Shown in pieces: positions 11,265-22,398 of a DNA stretch of 64,000 bases. Both the position numbers and the translations under genes were made by a program. Origin of the DNA: Albugo candida (taxonomy: Eukaryota; Oomycota; Peronosporomycetes; Albuginales; Albuginaceae); the NCBI GenBank assembly GCA_905220665.1, contig CAJNAR010000151.1, positions 248,001-312,000 on the forward strand, read 5' to 3'. How positions within the stretch are numbered: the first letter of the stretch is position 1; every line of letters starts with the position of its first letter. The notes below the pieces were generated by a model that had not been told where the DNA came from, searched no databases, and worked only from the letters and a program-made list of their open reading frames with translations.

Positions 11265-12460
11265 CGCCCATGGACCATGCTGCTAAGAATCAAGTTCAAG
11301 CGCCAGCCACGACCCAAGTCGACGACGACGGAACCATTACAGCCTCGGGCGCGGGCGAGGGCATGGCCAGGCTGCTGGACTCAATCACGGATTTGAAAAG
11401 TGACATGGGAGCTCGCCTTAATAGGCTTGAAGCTCTTCGAGTTGAGGACGATCAAGTGTCGGACGTGTCCGCGGGTAGCAGCACCTTCAGCACGTATGCG
11501 GAGGCGCGCACGGGACTTGGCCGAAACATGACTCTAGCCTTACTCGAAGACGAAGTCGTGCCTGGCTCAACGCGACACCACGCGGCAGGGCCAAGGCAGC
11601 AACGACTCGAAGGAGGAGTAGGCGGGATGGGCTCGCCCCCTCAGGCGCTACGGGGATCGGCGTTCGGTCCGGTTCCAGAGCCAGCGTGTTTTGCGCCACA
11701 GAGGCCCCTGTAGATGAGGGACCTGAAGCTCGCGATAGAAAACTTCGAGGGCAAGGAGATCTACCCGGGATTTGGCTCAGGCTTCGCTCCTTGGGGAAAG
11801 CGATTCCTTCGCCAAGTTCGTATCGCTGAGGAACTCAGCGGGTGCATCTGGTCTCGATATATCAAGCTAGATGTACTTGGCCGGTACTTGATTGGCAAAG
11901 CTGGTCAGCTTTTCAACAGCCAAGTGGATACATGGTACTCCGAGAACCCACACGTATGGTACTCGATGGACCGGATGAACTTGAAGTTTGGACCCATGAT
12001 TTCGAAGTCACAAGCCTTCAAGATGTTCACGTCCAAGAAAAAGGAATCGGTATCGTGGAGTGACCACATGCTGTTTCTAATGGCGGTCAGCGACGCAGTT
12101 GGAGGAGCACAAGACCAAGTTCTCGAGAACATCGCCAAGTATGCGAGCTCGGGTACCGAGATTCAAGGCGTTCTACTCGCGCGTTATAACCCTCATCGAG
12201 AAGATTATTTGAGACAAGCTGAGGAGCTGGTGCATTTTGATCTGCTCAACGACCCAACGATTCGACTGCGGTCTAAGCCAACTGTGGCTGTCGTCAAGTG
12301 CAACGATTCCGGCCAGCACAGAAACGTGACAGAACGCAAGGGTAAGAAGTCTGGCGCCTGCTTCAAGTGTGGCAAGGATGGCCATTACAAACGCGACTGT
12401 CACAGCGAGACGAAAAAGAATTTCGCGCTAGCTGTTCGGACGGAGTCGACGCCACGAGTC
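11255..12460 (+). pseudogene. Gag of copia B (one nonsense codon, then frameshift)
   Basis: Gag forms virus-like particles that package the element RNA. The frame starts MSPTPMDHAA at 11255 and is cut by a TAG at 11711-11713. It continues in the same frame (DLKLAIENFEGKE) to a CCHC knuckle, CFKCGKDGHYKRDC, at about 12358-12402. At about 12440-12460 the reading shifts frame into the protease. Element C has no stop at the position equivalent to the TAG, so it is probably a mutation and not a readthrough signal. Confidence 0.85.
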
Positions 12461-12797
12461 AATGGATTTTGGACAGTGGGTCGAGTCGTCACTTGGTGAC
12501 GACGGTGTTGCAGCTGAGCAATGCAGTTGAGTGTGACGAGGAGTGTTTACTTCCGAATGGAGAAGCCTACGTATGCAGCTAAAGGGTACTGCCGAGTTTA
12601 AGGTCATTGTTGACGGTGAAGCTCGCCGAGTCAAACTTCTCGGTGCGTATTACGCCAAGAATCTCCCATTTAACATTATATCCTATGGAAGGATTGAAGA
12701 ACGTGGATGTGAGCTTCGCTACGACGGGCAATAGCGATCGGAGATCCGCCGAAGCGATGGATGTAAGATTTTCGATGTTCACAAGGATACCAACAAC
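12440..12797 (+). pseudogene. Aspartic protease of copia B (frameshifted)
   Basis: WILDSGSSRHLV at about 12461-12500 carries the catalytic DSG triad of a retroelement protease. The following region, down to the pre-integrase domain, changes frame at least twice (LLPNGEAY, then FKVIVDGEARRVKLLGAYYAKNLPFNI in another frame). Confidence 0.75.
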
Positions 12798-13637
12798 GTG
12801 TTGATGGTGCGGGTTTGTGATGACAGCGCCAAGCATGATGATGAGTGTGTGGTTGCGGTGCTAGTTGATGCTGTCAGTACGCCAACCTCGGATGCTCAGC
12901 TTGGTAGTTTACTCGACTTTCACTTGCGATTCGGCCACCTTGCCTACGACACAGTCGAGCTAATGGCAAGCGACCCAGCGAGTGGAATACGGCTCACGGA
13001 CAGAAATCGGCCTACTTGGTTGACGTGTGCGCAAGGTAAACAGCGACGTAATAAGCAGTCGAAGGAAGACACGGGTAAAAATGTACCTATCAATCGAGTC
13101 GGTGGGGTCATATGCAGCGACATCAAGGGACCGATAACGCCGGTCGACAGGCTTGGAAACAGGTATTTGATCAACTTTATTGATCACAAGAGTAACTACT
13201 GCCACGTGTTCCTCGCCAAGACGAAGGAAAAGGCGACCAAGCACTTCGAGAAATTTCTTGTCTACTTCGAGAAACGCTTTAATTGCAAGGTTCACTGCCT
13301 TCGCACCGATGGCGGCGCAGAGTACAAGTTGGTCGACCCGTTCTGTAAGAACGCAAGTGTGCGTCGCCAAGTGTCAGAAGCTGACAACCAAGCGTCTAAC
13401 GGGAAAGCTGAGCGAAAGCATCAAACTGTGATGAACATGGTGCGCTCAATGATTTTCGGTTCTGGGCTGCCAATGAACTTCTGGGGCGATGCAGCCGAGT
13501 ACACGAAATACATTCTAAACCGCAGCCCGACTCGAAGTAACGAGGGGCGAGCGTCACCTATCGAGGTATTAACGGGTGGTAAGCCCAAACTGACTGACAT
13601 AGTCATTTTTGGCTCACCTTGTACCGCAGACTCTTGA
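12798..13637 (+). pseudogene. Integrase of copia B
   Basis: One open stretch of 279 codons holds the pre-integrase domain (HLRFGH ... LTCAQGKQ) and the DDE core. Catalytic Asp is seen in SDIKGP, Asp in LRTDGGAEY and Glu in NGKAERKHQ, so the active site looks intact. The first cysteine of the HHCC zinc site is replaced by Trp (PTWLTC, against NCSTC in element A), which should weaken zinc binding. The stop at 13635 cuts off the C-terminal SH3-like part. Confidence 0.85.
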
Positions 13638-14129
13638 CAGACGCGGAGAGGCTAGATTAATTATCGGCAAGAACGACGAAGTCAAGGGAACCGTGTTTTA
13701 TTTATGAAGGACCGCGTGGTACGCACAACACAGCACGTCCAGAATATCAAGACACTGAGCGAGGCAGCCAACACGCATCTCATTCGCCAAGCAGGCGAGG
13801 AAGCTGGACCAATGGACAAGTCAGCTGGATACAGACGCAGACTCGCTGAGTCGGGTGACAGGTCATCAAATACGCAAAAAAACTCACATGAGCCCGGCGA
13901 GCGATTCGCTGAGTCACGGAACGATGTAGGACATCGGGAGGAGCAGCCGGGAACCGACTCCAGAAAGCCCAAGGCGCGTGGTAAGCGTGGCTGGTAAGGG
14001 AAGCGGACGAATGCCAAGGCAACCACTGAGACACCGCGCATCACAACGCGATACGGTGGGAAGAAGAATCCACCTCGTGAAATTGTCGGCGCAATCTACC
14101 GCGCGGACCCAGCGAACTGGAATTCGGCT

Positions 14130-15697
14130 ATGAAATGTGACAAGCGCTTGGAATGGGAGCGCGCTGCAAACGCTGAGATTGAGTCACTGGAGGAAAATGA
14201 TACGTGGGAACTGGTGACACGTACTAAAGAGATGCGTCTACTCCACACGAAGTGGGTCTTCAAGACGAAGACGGACGCAGATGGAAATATCGAGCGCTAC
14301 AAGGCACGCATGGTAGCGTGTGGTAAAGAGCAGTCGTTTGGCAAAGATTACACGCTGAAGCTTGCCGCTGTCATGAATATGACAACGGGCAAGGTCATTC
14401 TGGCGTTGTCACAGGTATGGGGGGTGCCAGCGCGACACGGCGACGTGCCTAACCCGTACGTCAAGACCTCGACTGAGCCGGACCTCACCTGTATGTCCTT
14501 CAGGGAATGAAGGTCAGCGAGAAAGAAATCCAGCGACTCGGCGTTGGGCACGCTGGGCAAGTCGTACTCCAGCTTAAGCGAAGCCTTTATGGGCTTAAGC
14601 AAGCTGGGCGATTATGGTCTCAGCTACTGCACTTGGAGCTACTACGAGTTGGCTTCGTGCAGTGCGTGGCTGATTCGTGCCTCTACTTCAAGGTTGATGG
14701 TGACGATAAGACCGTCGTGGGGGTGTACGTCGACGACTTACTGGCGACAGGGACATCGCAGGAGCGAGTGGACGTGGTGTTCGTTCTTCTAACAACGCTG
14801 CAGATCAAGGATCTGGGCGTCGTGAGCAAATTTCTGGGTATGCGAACAACTCACTCAGCCAAGTTTCGATACGAGCTCGACAAAGAAGTAACAATCGCCG
14901 AGATTCTTTTGAAGTTTGGGTTACAAGACGCGCACTCGGCGATGACGCCGACTGGCCTTGACCACGACAACAATACGCGCGAGACAGACGCACTACTACC
15001 GAAAGAGAGCACGGTTGGCTCTGCATCGGTGCAGAAGTTCCAGTCAATCGTGGGATCGCATTTATGGTTAGCTCGCTGTACGCGCCCAGATAGCGCGTAT
15101 GCAGTACATCGAGCGACCAGTCGGGCTCGTGCGCCGACTACAAGCGATTGGCAGTTATCCAAGAGAATCGCCAGGTACCTGAAGGGAACCATGGACGTCA
15201 AGCTACGGCTTGGACAAAGAAATGCTGAAGGAAACGCAGTTGTCCAGATCACTAGCACGAGCGATGCAGACTTTGCGGGCGACAAGACCGACCGGAAGTC
15301 AGTGAGCGGCGCTATATTTCACGTGGACGGTATGATAGTGGGCTGGACGTGCCGCAAGAAGGCAACCGTATCTCTATCGACTATGGAAGCTGAGTTCACG
15401 GCGGCGTCACACGCCGAGCATGAATTACTAGGTCTGCGTGAACTTCTATCCGAGTTGGAATTCGTGGTGGAATTGCCCATGAAAATGAGAATGGACAACC
15501 AATCGGCCATCCGCCAAATGGAGAACGAGGAGAGCTCGACGCACGCCAAGCATATCGATATCGATATCAAGTTTATCAAGGACTACGCCAAGAAGGGGAT
15601 CATCAAGCCCATCAAGCCCATCTATGTGTCAACTGAGATGATGGCAGCTGACATGCTCACTAAAGCATTCAGCGCACTCGGTTGCAGGTGCTTATGA
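14130..15697 (+). pseudogene. Reverse transcriptase and RNase H of copia B (one frame break)
   Basis: Two overlapping frames, 14130-14510 and 14507-15697, together give a near-complete RVT_2-type reverse transcriptase and RNase H. HTKWVFKTK and the YKARMVACG block are in the first. LKRSLYGLKQAGRLW, YVDDLL and KFLGMR are in the second. RNase H ligands are visible as Asp in SDADFAGD, Glu in MEAEF and Asp in MDNQSA. The last line, ADMLTKAF, is normal for copia. A frame change near 14500 stops a single product from being made. Confidence 0.9.
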
Positions 15698-15775
15698 AGA
15701 TATGCGCCCTCTAACGAAGCGGGACGAATACATGCAAGCGCGTAGTGAGAAACACACAGCACCCTGAGGAAGGAG

Positions 15776-16065
15776 TGTCGTAAGAAGATGTATCCGCCAA
15801 GTCTGCGGGTCTCGGCAAATACGTAACCTGACATTTCAGGGGTTTCGTAACGCCTTCCGTTATGAAGATCACGGTGCGGTGGTTATGCCACAAACAGACA
15901 CTGCTCAGGGGTCGAGGAGTTTCAGGGGATGCAAGGCACAATGGGCGCGCAAAGGAAATGTAAGACTACAGGTAAGAGAGGTAAAGCTTACATGCATAAT
16001 ATATTCACTTCGGCTTTTGACACCTTTAGCCGACCGAGCTTCAGCGCCACGTGCAACAATTGATA
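15776..16065 (+). repeat. 3' LTR of copia B
   Basis: This 290-bp block starts TGTCGT directly after the purine tract. It ends ATTGATA before the target duplicate GTTGG. Confidence 0.9.
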
Positions 16066-17260
16066 GTTGGACCTGTAGTGTTGAATAGCGTGGAAGATGC
16101 AACCCGTCAACTTTTACCGAGGCAGTTCAGATCGTGGACAAATTTACATGGAAAGCGGCGATGCAAGAAGAAATTCTAGCTGTGGTGACACCATTTGATG
16201 CAAATTGAATACATACAAAACGGGTGTATAAGACGAAACGTGACGCAGATAAAAATTTAGAGCGATGCAAAGCTCGTTTGGTCGTATATGGAAATGAAGA
16301 AGGATTTAGTAGTAACTACAACATTACCTTCCAAGCTGTGATGAAGATGTCAGGTTTATAATCAATATTGGCTTTAGAGAGAACATGGCAGGTTCTGGCA
16401 CAGTATGGCGATATACCCAACGAATTTCAAAGCCGACAAGGAAACGGAGCTCAACATTTTTTAAGAATCTCGCAAGGAGTGGACGTGGATCACGAGACAC
16501 TTGATTCGTATCAAGTCGAGATAAAGGAAGAACTGTCGCTAGGTTAAAGAAAGCGCTGTACGGTTTGAAATAAGTAGGAAGACTTTGGTCAGAATCGCTG
16601 CATAAGAAAATAGTGTCCCTAAGATCCACATAGTGTCTTAACAACATGTGTTTTTACTGGAAGCGATATGATGCACGTCTAATCGTTGTGGGGGCTTACG
16701 TCGACGAACTTCTGGTAACAGCTACTGGACCTTTGCAGATTGGCATGATTTTTAGTGATTTGAAGAATTTTTCTGTTGAAAACTTGGGTATTGCGCATAA
16801 TTTTCTCGGAACCCTGATTCATTATGATAATGAACTCGGTTACGATATTGATCAAGAATTGACGATTGTAGGTATGCTCAAGGAAATGGGTTTGGAAAAT
16901 GCTCATGCAACACGGATTCCGCTAGGTGATACCACCAATGGCGTTGTAGAAAACGATGTCATGCTCTCGATTGGTACCACATGAAATGAAATTTCTGTGC
17001 GTACATTCCAATCTCTGGCGGGAAGCATGCTATGGGTGTCGCGATGCACCCGCCTCTTTTTTCGTTTGCGGTACATCGTGCGACAAAACGTGCGCATTTT
17101 CCGGCTGCAAGCGAATGGAAACTGGCCGAGAAAATATCCAGGTACCTCGAAGGGTCGAAGGACCTTCTTCTACGAATGACAGGACGTGACGGTATGAGTA
17201 CATCACACAAGTTCTGGTTTGCTGTATTGATGCAGACTTTGCTGCTGACAAGGCGGACTA
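16066..17260 (+). pseudogene. Reverse transcriptase and start of RNase H of copia A, between insertions B and C
   Basis: Copia A resumes here, with FTWKAAMQEEILAV near 16140 and a second RT block at 16640-16984 (GAYVDELL, NFLGTLIHYD). Next come SLAGSMLWVSRCTR at about 17010 and the RNase H opening at about 17230, where element C cuts in. The active-site motif reads YVDE in place of YVDD. Several stops and shifts are present. Confidence 0.8.
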
Positions 17261-17411
17261 TGTTGGAAGGACTTGAGAATGTGCTTTAGGTTTCTAGTCG
17301 CACTTGGTACTTAATCTAAGCGATTGGTTAGAATTCAAATTTTCTTAAAATAAAACCTCAGCTTGGGCAAATTTTTCTTCCAACGCAACCGTCTTCGCTG
17401 ACCTACCAACA
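17261..17411 (+). repeat. 5' LTR of copia C
   Basis: This 151-bp block runs from TGTTGGAAGG to CCAACA and matches 20825-20977. Confidence 0.9.
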
Positions 17412-17425
17412 GGCTATGAGCCCAA
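17412..17425 (+). promoter_or_regulatory. Primer-binding site of copia C, overlapping the gag start codon
   Basis: GGCTATGAGCCCAA is a one-base variant of the site in B and D. ATG at 17416 opens the Gag frame MSPIKIPP. Confidence 0.75.
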
Positions 17426-19160
17426 TCAAGATTCCACCAGCCAAGACCATGGAAGAATCTGACGTATCAGATAAGTCGAAGACGGACCGAATGATGATGC
17501 TGCTGGAGACAATCAAAAATCGACTGGACAAGATCAAAAGCGAGCGGAGCGTTGGCTCGCCCGTACTACCACCTGCGCGAACGGGAAGCGTATTTGCTGA
17601 CCCAAACAACCAACGTCTGGTTTGACAATGTAATCCCTGGATGCGAACCGATGCAGCATCATGAAAGCGGGATGAGGAGAAGCTTTGTCCATGCGTTGCA
17701 GAAAAATGCGCTGGACGTGCTCAACCGAGTCAGATTTCCGTCAGCATGGGATATGAACCTCGCAATTCAGCCATTCGACGGGAAGGAAACATACTGTGGG
17801 CTTGGATCGCCGTTTACTCAATAGGGTTATCGTCTCTTGCAGCAACTGTCGCATGCCCAACAAGCATCCGGCGGGACTTGAAGTGAGGAGGTGAAGCTCG
17901 AATGCCAATGGCGGCATCTGAGCGGCAAAGCGCAGCAAGTTACTCAATGGGTGACACAGTGCTCTAGCGTTGAAGAAGTGATGGTCCGGATTAACAAAGT
18001 GTTTCGGCTCAATATCACCAGAACGCAAGCAACACGATATTTTACGGCAAAAAACCCACTGGACGTTCTTGGAGCGAGCATTTTTTATTCCTGTCGGCAG
18101 TCAGTGAAGCATTCGGTGGAGCAGATTATATGCTTCTGGAAAGCGTTATCAAGTACGCAAAACCTGATTTCAAACAAGCTCTAATGGCCCGTGTCATCAC
18201 AATGAGAGAAGACACCAGACGGTAAGCCGAGGAATTGTGTCAATTTGCCCAGCTTATGGACTCAGACATCGGTGATGTACCAAGAGAGCCAAAGAAATAG
18301 ACTCGCGACCAAATCGGTGCGATAAGGAAATCGAAGCCGAAGAGGCGAATGAACTGCTACAATTGCGGGAAAAGTAGACATATCAAAAAGAATTGCCGAA
18401 ATCAGATCTCCATAAACAATGAAGACATCGTTTTAGGGATTGGATACAAAAGTACTGCGCTGCAACAAACGAAGACAGTATGGATTCTAGACAGCAGATC
18501 CAGCAGGCATTTCGTAACGGATATAAGCATGTTACAGCATCGAAAGGAATGAAACGAATCATGCATACTTGCTAACGGGAAGAAAATGAAGATGAGATGG
18601 ACAGGATCGGCGAAGGTTATCGCAGCAGTCAACGGTTTACCGAGGAATGTTCTCTTGAATGATGTGCAACATTCGGAACACCTCCTTTGGAACATTGTCT
18701 CGTATGGAAAGTTGGAGGCAATGGAATGCAAGTTGATGTATCAAGAAGATGGATCGAGAGTTGTTCAACGTACTTCTGATGGTGCGATCGTGTTTGAACT
18801 AAGCATGGTCAAGAATGTTCTCGTTATTGAGATTGAAGGTCGAGAATGCGTATCAAGTGTTATGAATATACTCGCTTAAATTGAGTCCGTGGATATAACA
18901 AACAAGCAGATGGGAAGCCTTTTACACTTCCATCGACGATTTGGTAATCCAACTCAAGATACTATTGAGCATATAGCAAAGATTTCGGAATCAGGGATCG
19001 AGATCGATGACCAATCGGCGATTGAAATGCGTTACTTGCGCGGAAAGCAACTTCTACAAAAAACACGAAAGAATCTCATCAAAAAGGATCCAAGAAACAA
19101 GATGGTTACCAGAAACCAAGGAGGCAAAGATTCAGCTCGAGAGATCGTTTCAGTCCTTAT
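17416..19160 (+). pseudogene. Gag, protease and pre-integrase region of copia C
   Basis: Gag begins MSPIKIPPAK and shifts frame near 17580. The NLAIQPFDGKE block, shared with B, is at about 17755. The CCHC knuckle CYNCGKSRHIKKNC lies at about 18355-18396. The protease motif reads ILDSRSSRHFV (about 18484), so the catalytic DSG has become DSR. The pre-integrase block HFHRRFGNP is at 18928. The sequence then passes within about 130 bp into RT. Confidence 0.8.
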
Positions 19161-19162
19161 TG

Positions 19163-20824
19163 AGCCGGATCCGAGGACGTAATGAAGTCAGTAAAGCATG
19201 TCGAATGGAAGGAGGCTGCAGGCGCAGAACTAGCCTCATTGTAAGAAAACCAAACATGGAAGATGGTACCAAGAACCAAAGATATCAAAGCCTTATATAC
19301 CAAGTGGGTGTTCAAGCGAAGAAAGGACGCAAACGAGAATTTGGAACGGTTCAAGGCTAGAATGGCTGCCTGCGGGAACGAACAAGTTTTCGGTGTCAAC
19401 TACGGTATGACATTTGCAGCAGTCATGGATTTAGGGACAGAAAAGCTCATACAGCTTTAGCGAGAATCTGGGGGATACCAGCGAGGCATGGTGACGTATC
19501 CAATGCGCACGTGAAGGCACCAACAGAAAAGAACTTGGATCTGTACTTGCACGTGCCTCAAGGAATGACGATTTCGGTTCCAAAGATGGATGAAATCGGT
19601 GTTACGAGTCGTGATCAAGTGCTACTGCGATTACAGAAGAGTCTATATGGGTTGAAGCAAGAAGGACGGTCATGGAGTCACCTTTTGCATGAAAACGTGA
19701 GCGATGCAAGTTTTAAGCAAAGTCTCGCATACTCAAATATATTACGACCAAGAAACAAACGGAATTATGGTTTTGGGGGTACATGTCGACGATATTCTGA
19801 AAACGGGGACAAGTCTTTCAAGAATTGAGTCGACCTTTGATAGTCTTTCAAGTATTTCAATCAAGAATCTCGGACCAATCAGTAAGTTCCTGGGAATGCG
19901 AGTTCGGTACAGCGAAGAAGATGGATACTCTTTGGATCAGGAACCGTCCATATGTGAATTGATAACGAAAACGGGTCTGGATGAAGCGCATCCGGTCCTC
20001 ACGCCTATCGGTCAAGACTACAGAGATAGAACAACATCAAATTCGGACCGCTTGGAGATGCGTTCAGTCAAGAAGCAAACGATCAAGAAGTCTACGTCTT
20101 GAGCGGGAAGCCTTTTATGGTTTGCGCGTTGCACTCGTCCAGACATCAGTTTCACTATACACAAGCTGACGAGCTGTACGCATGCACCAACAACAGCCGA
20201 TTGGGCGTTAGGTGTCAGATTGGTGAAGTGTCTCAAGGGTTCATAAAGTCTAAAGCTCTATTTGGGTGGTGAATTATGCGTCAATCCCAGCGAAGTCACT
20301 CTAGAAGCGTTTTAAGATGCTGCTTATGCGGCGGATGATGAAACGAGAAAAAGCGTATCTGGTACAGCACTCAGTATGGATGGAATGGCGACCAGCTGAT
20401 CATGCAAAAAGCAGCACTCAGTGGCATTATCGACGATGGAAGCGGAGTTCGTAGCAGCATTGAAGGCATCGCAGGAATTACTTGAAGCAAGGGAATTATT
20501 CAAAGAGTTAAATTGTCAAGATGAAGGAGCCAATGATCTTGTGGATGGATAACCCCCCCCAGGCGGCTATCAGTCAGTTTCTCAACGAAGCTACTTCAAT
20601 CAAGGCTAAGCATATCGACGTCCGACTAAAATTCGTAAGAGCTAACATGGTCAACCAAATTATCGCACCAAGGTACGTGCATACATTGATAATGATGGCC
20701 GACTTGCAGACAAAGGCGTTTCCGAAACCAATATTTATTCAGCTAAGAGAGTTATGGCAGTTATGGGATCGAGCGATGAAAGTTGAAGATGATAAAATTT
20801 CAAGTGCAAATAGAAAGGAAGGAG
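19163..20824 (+). pseudogene. Reverse transcriptase and RNase H of copia C
   Basis: RT blocks are visible as LYTKWVFKRRKDANENLERF (19294), LQKSLYGLKQEGRSW and VHVDDILKTG (19775). KFLGMRVRYSEEDGY is at about 19890. The Tyr of YVDD is His here. RNase H follows with WMDNPPQAAI and KHIDVRLKFV. Stops and frameshifts occur throughout, including a stop at 19458. Confidence 0.85.
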
Positions 20825-20977
20825 TGTTGGAAGGACTTAAGAATGTGATTTAGGTCTCTAGTCGCACTTGGTACTTAGTCTAAACGATTGGTTAGGATTT
20901 GAATTTTCTAAGAAAGAAATTCTCAGTTTTCCGCAATTTTTTGTCTGAACGCAATCGTCTTCGCTCATCTGCCAACA
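20825..20977 (+). repeat. 3' LTR of copia C
   Basis: This 153-bp block from TGTTGGAAGG to CCAACA follows a purine tract. Confidence 0.9.
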
Positions 20978-21433
20978 TGATATATCGAACTGGCGGGTAT
21001 GCCAGCGTATGTTTTACCTGCAAACAAAGCGGGGATCTCTCTCGATTATGAAAGCAGAATTCACTGGAGCGTCGGTCGTAACTTCAGAGATGATTACATA
21101 AGTGATTGCTGGGAGAGATGGAGATAGATTGTGTTATGCCGATGCCACTCAAGGTAGATAACCAGGCCGCGCTCATGCAACTTGCCAAAGACTTTCATCA
21201 GAAGCACAGCACATTGACGTGAGAAGAAAGTTTGTGGGTGAGGAACGCAGGATTCTAAAGACCGAATATTGTGAACGTTCTCGCATGCCAGCCGACATTA
21301 TGAAGAAGGCGCTTCGTGCACCGAGATCAGAGGAGTTGAAAATCCTGTCGGCTAACACCAAAAATCAGTGAGATATGTCATGGCGCAATGTGCCTTGAAA
21401 ACATCAGAGCCGAAGAAACGCACGATGGAGGAG
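20978..21433 (+). pseudogene. RNase H C-terminal part of copia A, after insertion C
   Basis: The tail of the RNase H of element A is readable as KAEFTGAS, VDNQAALMQL and QHIDVRRKFVGEE. It then gives MPADIMKKALRAPRSEEL and the purine tract before the 3' LTR at 21434. It joins logically to the sequence ending at 17260. Confidence 0.8.
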
Positions 21434-21622
21434 TGTTGGAAATCAGATGACGTTGAAGATGACGTTGAATTCTATACGCACGGACACTGGAGGAAATTTC
21501 ATTTTCATTTGTTAGTTTGATGCGTGCAGTCTTCTCAACCACTTAGGGGTTGGAAAGATTGGCGGATATTTATTAACTTCTTAATATAGAACTTCTGCAT
21601 CTACCTTCTCAAAAAAACAACA
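21434..21622 (+). repeat. 3' LTR of copia A
   Basis: This 189-bp block starts TGTTGGAAATC and ends AACAACA. It matches 7860-8062 in several blocks. A short tandem repeat (GATGACGTTGAA) is present near its start only in this copy. Confidence 0.8.
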
Positions 21623-22212
21623 TTAACATCTCCAAAATCGATTGTTTTTGAAGAAATGCGACAAGATCGGTAGTATTTACATACGCTTGAAGCGTATGTG
21701 ACGCAAAGATCGAAGCAATAATTACATCGCTCGCATATGCGCAGAAATCGCACCTTAAAGCGTTTTATGCGCTTTTTCTGCACAATGAGTCACTTAAAGC
21801 TATGTGAGCTACTACAACAAATATGACATACGATTTAGTGCTTTAGAAACTGAATAGCATTGCGTGTGATGTCGCGTCTACGGAATGAGACACTAGACTA
21901 AATGCGATCAGCTCGACTTTCTTAAAATAGATAGCACATCCATCAGCCCTCTGTGGATTACTTTTCTTCTTCAAGAAGAAAGTATTCTCGATTGGGTTAG
22001 CTGTGCTACTATCAGATTCGGAAATGTGTAGAGAAACTGTATATCTATCACTCGGCTGCATCGACTTCGAAGGTCGATTTTGGCTACAATCCACTCTGTA
22101 GGCAGACATTCGATACTATAGTGTTGCTTTTGAAATACCCAAGTATACAATTTAGGCTACCAAGATGGGTGAGTTGCCAGGAGAATTTTCAAAATGTTAC
22201 GAATGAATTTGC
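21623..22212. other. Spacer between copia A and the gypsy element
   Basis: About 590 bp without a recognisable gene or repeat. The short frames on either strand show no family resemblance. Confidence 0.5.
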
Positions 22213-22217
22213 AATAG

Positions 22218-22398
22218 TGTAACGCCGGCATGAGGAAGTGATAGTAAGCAAAGGAAGATAATCTGGCGGAGCTCTATTTGCTAAAAATTGGAAAGTGAGA
22301 TTTTTAATTAAAGAATCCTGCTTCACCTATCTTATTGGCTAGTCCAGTTCTCCAACTAAATATGAACTATGCATGCATGTACAGTGGAGGTTGTTACA
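22218..22398 (-). repeat. 3' LTR of the gypsy element
   Basis: This 181-bp block is bounded by TGTAAC and GTTACA and lies next to the AATAG duplicate on its left. It is the 3' LTR in the coding sense of the element. Confidence 0.92.

Larger units (their letters stand above)
10963..16065 (+). mobile_element. Ty1/copia retrotransposon B, full length, nested in A
   Basis: The element is 5.1 kb with LTRs of about 288-290 bp. It is flanked by the 5-bp direct repeat GTTGG (10958-10962 and 16066-16070). A primer site follows the 5' LTR and a purine tract (GAGGAAGGAG) precedes the 3' LTR. By eye the two LTRs are about 92 percent identical. The coding order is gag, protease, integrase, RT, RNase H. 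Its base composition is visibly more GC-rich than the flanks. A nonsense codon and several frameshifts make it non-autonomous now. Confidence 0.93.
17261..20977 (+). mobile_element. Ty1/copia retrotransposon C, nested in A, integrase core deleted
   Basis: The element is 3.7 kb with LTRs at 17261-17411 and 20825-20977. It has a primer site after the first LTR and the purine run GAAAGGAAGGAG before the second. The RNase H of element A stops at 17260 and resumes at 20978, which proves the insertion. The 5-bp flanks (GACTA and TGATA) match poorly, as expected for an old insertion. Gag, protease and the pre-integrase domain are followed almost directly by RT, so the integrase core is missing. By eye the LTR identity is near 83 percent. 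Confidence 0.87.
7860..21622 (+). mobile_element. Ty1/copia retrotransposon A, degenerate, split by two nested copia elements
   Basis: LTRs at 7860-8062 and 21434-21622 share blocks such as CGCACGGACACTGGAGGA and end in AACAACA. Between them the coding order gag, protease, integrase, reverse transcriptase and RNase H can be followed in three pieces: 8067-10962, 16066-17260 and 20978-21433. The pieces are separated by elements B and C. Removing both insertions leaves about 4.9 kb, a normal copia length. The purine run GATGGAGGAG lies just before the 3' LTR. Every coding part carries stops and frameshifts, and the LTRs have diverged with indels, so this is the oldest copia copy here. I found no convincing target-site duplication. 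Confidence 0.85.

Noticed and set aside
11711..11713. In-frame TAG in copia B gag as a programmed readthrough codon
   Set aside because: The related element C has no stop at the equivalent place, and B has other disabling mutations. A nonsense mutation is simpler.
13704..13997. 97-codon plus-strand frame between integrase and RT of copia B as a separate gene
   Set aside because: It is the SH3-like and linker part of the copia polyprotein in a local open frame, not an independent gene.
20978..20983. Target duplication for copia C
   Set aside because: The 5' flank GACTA and the 3' flank TGATA agree at only two of five positions, so the insertion is supported by frame continuity only.
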